Assembly: GCF_001427125.1 (NCBI RefSeq)
Contig: NZ_LMGK01000022.1
Span: 224,126 to 288,125 of the forward strand
Origin: Pseudomonas sp. Root562
Lineage (GTDB): Bacteria > Pseudomonadota > Gammaproteobacteria > Pseudomonadales > Pseudomonadaceae
Direction: 5' to 3'
DNA: 64,000 nucleotides
Positions 61,017 through 64,000 of the stretch are shown in pieces. The position numbers and the translations under genes were made by a program. Position 1 is the first letter of the stretch. Each line of letters begins with the position of its first letter. The notes beneath the pieces were generated by a model. It did not search any database. It saw only the letters and a list, made by a program, of their open reading frames with translations, and was not told the DNA's origin.

Positions 61017-62816
61017 ATGCCGTTACGGACCCTTGAGACCTGGCCCCACGGCGCAATCAAGCTGGACGCAGAACAAACGCGATTCGCGTTGTGGGCGCCA
61101 GATGCGTTTTACGTCAGTGTCGAATTGGAAAATGGACAATCCTTGCCGTTGATGCCCCAGGCCGACGGCTGGTTCGTGATCAACACCCGTTGCCCGGCGG
61201 GAACTCGCTATCGCTACAACATCGATGGCGAGATAGAGGTGCCTGACCCGGCCTCCCGTGCCCAGTCTGGTGATATCGACCAACCCAGCGTGGTGGTCGA
61301 TCCGCTGGCTTATCAATGGCAGAACAGCGCCTGGCAGGGGCGACCGTGGCACGAAGCGGTGATCTACGAGTTGCACGTAGGTCTGCTCGGCGGCTTTGAG
61401 GCGGTCGAGCAGCATCTGTCGCGGCTGGTCGAGCTGGGCGTGACCGCGATCGAATTGATGCCTATCGCGCAATTTCCCGGAGAGCGCAATTGGGGTTACG
61501 ACGGCGTGTTGCCGTACGCGCCGCAAGCTTCATACGGGACGCCCGAACAACTCAAGCACTTGATCGACACGGCCCACGGCCATGGTCTGGCGGTGATTCT
61601 CGACGTGGTCTACAACCACTTCGGGCCGGACGGCAATTACCTGCATCGCTACGCCAAAAGCTTCTTCCGCGAGGACAAGCACACGCCGTGGGGCGCGGCG
61701 ATCGACTTCCGGCGGCGCGAGGTGCGGGATTTTTTCATCGACAACGCCTTGATGTGGTTGATGGAGTACCGCTTCGACGGTTTGCGCCTGGACGCGGTGC
61801 ATGCCATAGAGGACCCGGACTTTCTCCAGGAGCTTGCTCAGCGGGTGCGCCAGCAGACGGACCCCGCGCGACATATCTGGCTTACCGTGGAAAACGAACA
61901 CAATCAGTCGAGCCTGTTGGAAAAAGGCTACGACGCGCAGTGGAACGATGATGGCCACAATGCGCTGCACGTGCTGCTGACCGGCGAAACCGACGCTTAT
62001 TACGTCGATTACGCGAACAATCCTACGCAACAACTGGCCCGCTGCCTCAGCCAGGGTTTCGTGTTCCAGGGCCATATCAACCGCCATGGCGAACCCCGTG
62101 GCGAGCCCAGCGGTCATTTGCCGCCCAGCGCTTTCGTACTGTTCCTGCAGAACCATGACCAGATCGGCAACCGGGCATTCGGCGAGCGCCTGCACCAATT
62201 GGCCCATCCCGATGCACTGAAAGCTGCAACCGTATTGCTACTGCTTTCGCCGATGATTCCGCTGATGTTCATGGGCGAGGAATTCGCTGCGCAGCAGCCG
62301 TTTCTGTTTTTCACCAGTCATCACGGCGAGTTGGCACAGCTGGTACGTGAAGGAAGGCGCAACGAGTTTGCTGCCTTCAGCGCCTTCGCCGATCCGCATA
62401 GACGCGAGCAGATTCCCGATCCCAACGACCCGCAGACCTTCAAAGCGTCACGGCCGAATCTGGCGCACCACCAGACTTCGCCGATGCACGCCTTGTATCG
62501 CCAGCTGTTGCAGATCCGCCACCAACAGATCATTCCGCGCCTGCCCGGCACCCAGGCCCTGGATGCCGACGTCCTGGGCGTCGGTGCAGTCAGCGCGTCC
62601 TGGCGGTTGGGCGACGGCAGTTTGTTGCACATTGACCTGAACCTAAGCGACACGCCTGTACTCCACACTGCGTCGGCCAGAACTTCGTTGCTGTTTGAAC
62701 ACCCGCCCCGGTCCGCCAGTTTGCTCGACCGAGGCACTCTGGCTCCGTATTGCGCGCTTGTCAGCCTCACGGCCGCAGCCCCTTTGCTACCCCCGATGGA
62801 GAGCGCCAATGAGTGA
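61017..62816 (+). CDS. treZ: Malto-oligosyltrehalose trehalohydrolase TreZ
   Basis: 599 residues, ATG at 61017 with AGAGG 8 nt upstream. An N-terminal E-set domain (FALWAPDAFYVSVELENGQ) is followed by a GH13 barrel with ELHVGLLGGFEAVEQHL, RFDGLRLDAVHAI (nucleophile Asp), VENEHNQSSLLEKG (acid Glu) and LQNHDQIGNRAFG. It releases trehalose from the end of maltooligosyltrehalose made by TreY. The malQ gene starts 8 bp before its stop. Confidence 0.93.
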   Translation: MPLRTLETWPHGAIKLDAEQTRFALWAPDAFYVSVELENGQSLPLMPQADGWFVINTRCPAGTRYRYNIDGEIEVPDPASRAQSGDIDQPSVVVDPLAYQWQNSAWQGRPWHEAVIYELHVGLLGGFEAVEQHLSRLVELGVTAIELMPIAQFPGERNWGYDGVLPYAPQASYGTPEQLKHLIDTAHGHGLAVILDVVYNHFGPDGNYLHRYAKSFFREDKHTPWGAAIDFRRREVRDFFIDNALMWLMEYRFDGLRLDAVHAIEDPDFLQELAQRVRQQTDPARHIWLTVENEHNQSSLLEKGYDAQWNDDGHNALHVLLTGETDAYYVDYANNPTQQLARCLSQGFVFQGHINRHGEPRGEPSGHLPPSAFVLFLQNHDQIGNRAFGERLHQLAHPDALKAATVLLLLSPMIPLMFMGEEFAAQQPFLFFTSHHGELAQLVREGRRNEFAAFSAFADPHRREQIPDPNDPQTFKASRPNLAHHQTSPMHALYRQLLQIRHQQIIPRLPGTQALDADVLGVGAVSASWRLGDGSLLHIDLNLSDTPVLHTASARTSLLFEHPPRSASLLDRGTLAPYCALVSLTAAAPLLPPMESANE

Positions 62817-64000
62817 TGCGCAACTGGAAATCCTTGCAAGCCGGGCGGGCCTGGCAGTCGACTGGATCGACGCCAATGGCCGCCCGCAAAAAGTCGCCCC
62901 CGCAGTGCTGCGCAATGTCCTCACCGGTCTTGGTCACCCGGCCGGAAGTGCCCAGGAAATCGACGCCAGCCTGCAAGAGCTGCAACAGGTACAAGACACC
63001 CTGCACCTGCCACCTTTGATGACCGTGGACGTCGGTAGCGGGCTCGACCTGGCCCGCTACTTCCAGCCGGAAACGCCCTGCGAAGTTCACTTGGAAGACG
63101 GCTCCCGCCTGCATCTGAAACTGGATGCCGAGGCGATTCTGCCTGGGTTGATCCCGGTGGGTTATCAGCACGTCACCATCGACGGACAAACCTTTACCCT
63201 GGCCGTGGCCCCTGAGCGCTGTTACAGCGTCGGCGATGCGGTCGACAGTCCGATCCCCCGCGCCTGGGGCCTGAGCGTTCAGTTATATGCCTTGCGACGA
63301 GCCGGCGATGGCGGATTCGGCGATACCCAGGCGCTGGAAGATCTGGCACGGGTCGCCGGTGAGCGCGGCGCCGAGGCCCTGGCGATCAGTCCGCTGCATG
63401 CGATGTTCAGCAACGATACCGAACGCTACAGTCCTTATTCGCCCTCCAGTCGTCTGTTTTTGAACAGTCTGTACTGCGCGCCGGGGAGCATTCTCGGCGA
63501 ACGGGCCATGCGTGCCGCTATCGATGCCACCGGTCTGGGCGCCGAGCTCAAGGATCTTGAGGCGTTGCCGCTGATCGACTGGCCCGCCGCCGCGGCAGCC
63601 AAACACAAACTGTTGCAGGCGCTGTACGAAGGCTTCGTACAAGGCGAGCACCCGTTGCACGCCGACTTCAGCAGTTTCCGCCACGCCGGTGGCGAAGCCC
63701 TGGAAAACCATTGCCGCTTCGAGGCCATCCAGGAGACACGGGCCGCCAATGGAGAAAGCCTCGACTGGCGCCAGTGGCCGGAACAATGGCGCAATCCGCG
63801 CAGCGCCGCGCTGGCTGAGTTCGCTGAGGAGAATGCCGGACGCATCGGTTTCTTCGCCTTTTGCCAGTGGCTGATCACCCGCTGTCTGGAGCGTGCGCAA
63901 GCCGCTGCCCGCAGCAGTGGCATGAGCATCGGCCTGATCGCCGATCTGGCGGTGGGTGCCGATGGCGGTGGCAGCCAGGCCTGGAGTCGTCAGGATGAAT
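62809..64000 (+). CDS. malQ: 4-alpha-glucanotransferase MalQ (5' part)
   Basis: The frame starts at the ATG at 62809, 8 bp inside treZ, and runs through the window end without a stop (397 codons seen of an expected 690 or so). The MalQ wording is clear: SDAQLEILASRAGLAVDWID, SPIPRAWGLSVQLYALRRAGDGGFGD and ALAISPLHAMFSNDTERYSPYSPSSR, which includes catalytic-domain strand 1. MalQ (amylomaltase) transfers glucan segments to balance malto-oligosaccharide length in the glycogen/trehalose cycle. The remaining genes of this operon (treY, glgX) are probably beyond the edge. Confidence 0.9.
   Translation, partial: MSDAQLEILASRAGLAVDWIDANGRPQKVAPAVLRNVLTGLGHPAGSAQEIDASLQELQQVQDTLHLPPLMTVDVGSGLDLARYFQPETPCEVHLEDGSRLHLKLDAEAILPGLIPVGYQHVTIDGQTFTLAVAPERCYSVGDAVDSPIPRAWGLSVQLYALRRAGDGGFGDTQALEDLARVAGERGAEALAISPLHAMFSNDTERYSPYSPSSRLFLNSLYCAPGSILGERAMRAAIDATGLGAELKDLEALPLIDWPAAAAAKHKLLQALYEGFVQGEHPLHADFSSFRHAGGEALENHCRFEAIQETRAANGESLDWRQWPEQWRNPRSAALAEFAEENAGRIGFFAFCQWLITRCLERAQAAARSSGMSIGLIADLAVGADGGGSQAWSRQDE

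Overview
The window reads as chromosomal DNA of a fluorescent pseudomonad (Pseudomonas fluorescens group). Genes are dense and GC-rich. The gene set is typical of that group: a complete fap amyloid operon, a PvdQ acylase next to a FecR/FpvR-type anti-sigma factor, LpxO, CptA, a zwf/gnd pair, DpkA, and the glgA-treZ-malQ trehalose/glycogen block. Short, highly symmetrical intergenic hairpins of the kind scattered through these genomes are common. I saw no tRNA, rRNA, CRISPR array, insertion sequence, prophage or plasmid genes.

Layout. 0-6.5 kb: a CorA-like transporter with an altered GMN motif; a divergent pair of an RLAN/RimK-like ATP-grasp ligase and a GNAT-C39 peptidase fusion; a PQQ-type sugar dehydrogenase; a small proline-rich secreted protein; and the NHEJ protein Ku. 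6.5-17.3 kb: LpxO, the ABC-F protein YbiT, an MFS exporter, a secreted alpha/beta hydrolase, divergent azoR/LysR, MmcQ, DUF1294, UppP and a chemoreceptor. 17.3-18.5 kb: PnuC plus a NadR-like kinase, which form a nicotinamide riboside salvage pair. 18.5-25.2 kb: fapABCDEF with a candidate sigma-54 promoter, and a convergent VpsR-like sigma-54 activator. 25.5-34.4 kb: a delta-60 beta-propeller protein, NhaB, the Gnd-Zwf pair, CptA and small proteins.

34.5-47 kb is metabolic and regulatory: GNAT, DinB and ZapE-like proteins; a WYL regulator with a SnoaL-like protein; SpeB with a polyamine-binding protein and a divergent LysR; an NCS2 permease; a LEA-type lipoprotein; nitrilase with a divergent LysR; a DUF883 protein; and DpkA. 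47.2-52.1 kb is one 1604-residue protein of the DUF6543/dermonecrotic-toxin type with an HEFSH zinc-protease motif near its C-terminus. 52.2-55.7 kb holds convergent FpvR-like and PvdQ genes; a close match to a PvdS-type promoter lies upstream of pvdQ. 55.9-58.8 kb holds a truncated Fur-like winged-helix protein, DUF411, YqaA and an alpha/beta hydrolase. 59.4 kb to the end is glgA-treZ-malQ; malQ runs off the window edge.

How the parts fit. FapB, FapC and FapE carry the same Asn/Gln-rich repeat and are exported through FapF, with FapD as the C39 protease. An intrinsic terminator directly after fapC suggests the major fibre subunit is made in excess over FapD-F. PvdQ and the FpvR-like factor both belong to pyoverdine maturation and signalling, so the missing partner sigma factor (PvdS/FpvI) should be encoded elsewhere. 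The least explained parts are the ATP-grasp/GNAT-C39 pair, the giant putative metalloprotease toxin, and several small conserved-looking proteins without a family. Starts were revised from the longest open frame wherever a ribosome-binding site or family alignment argued for it.
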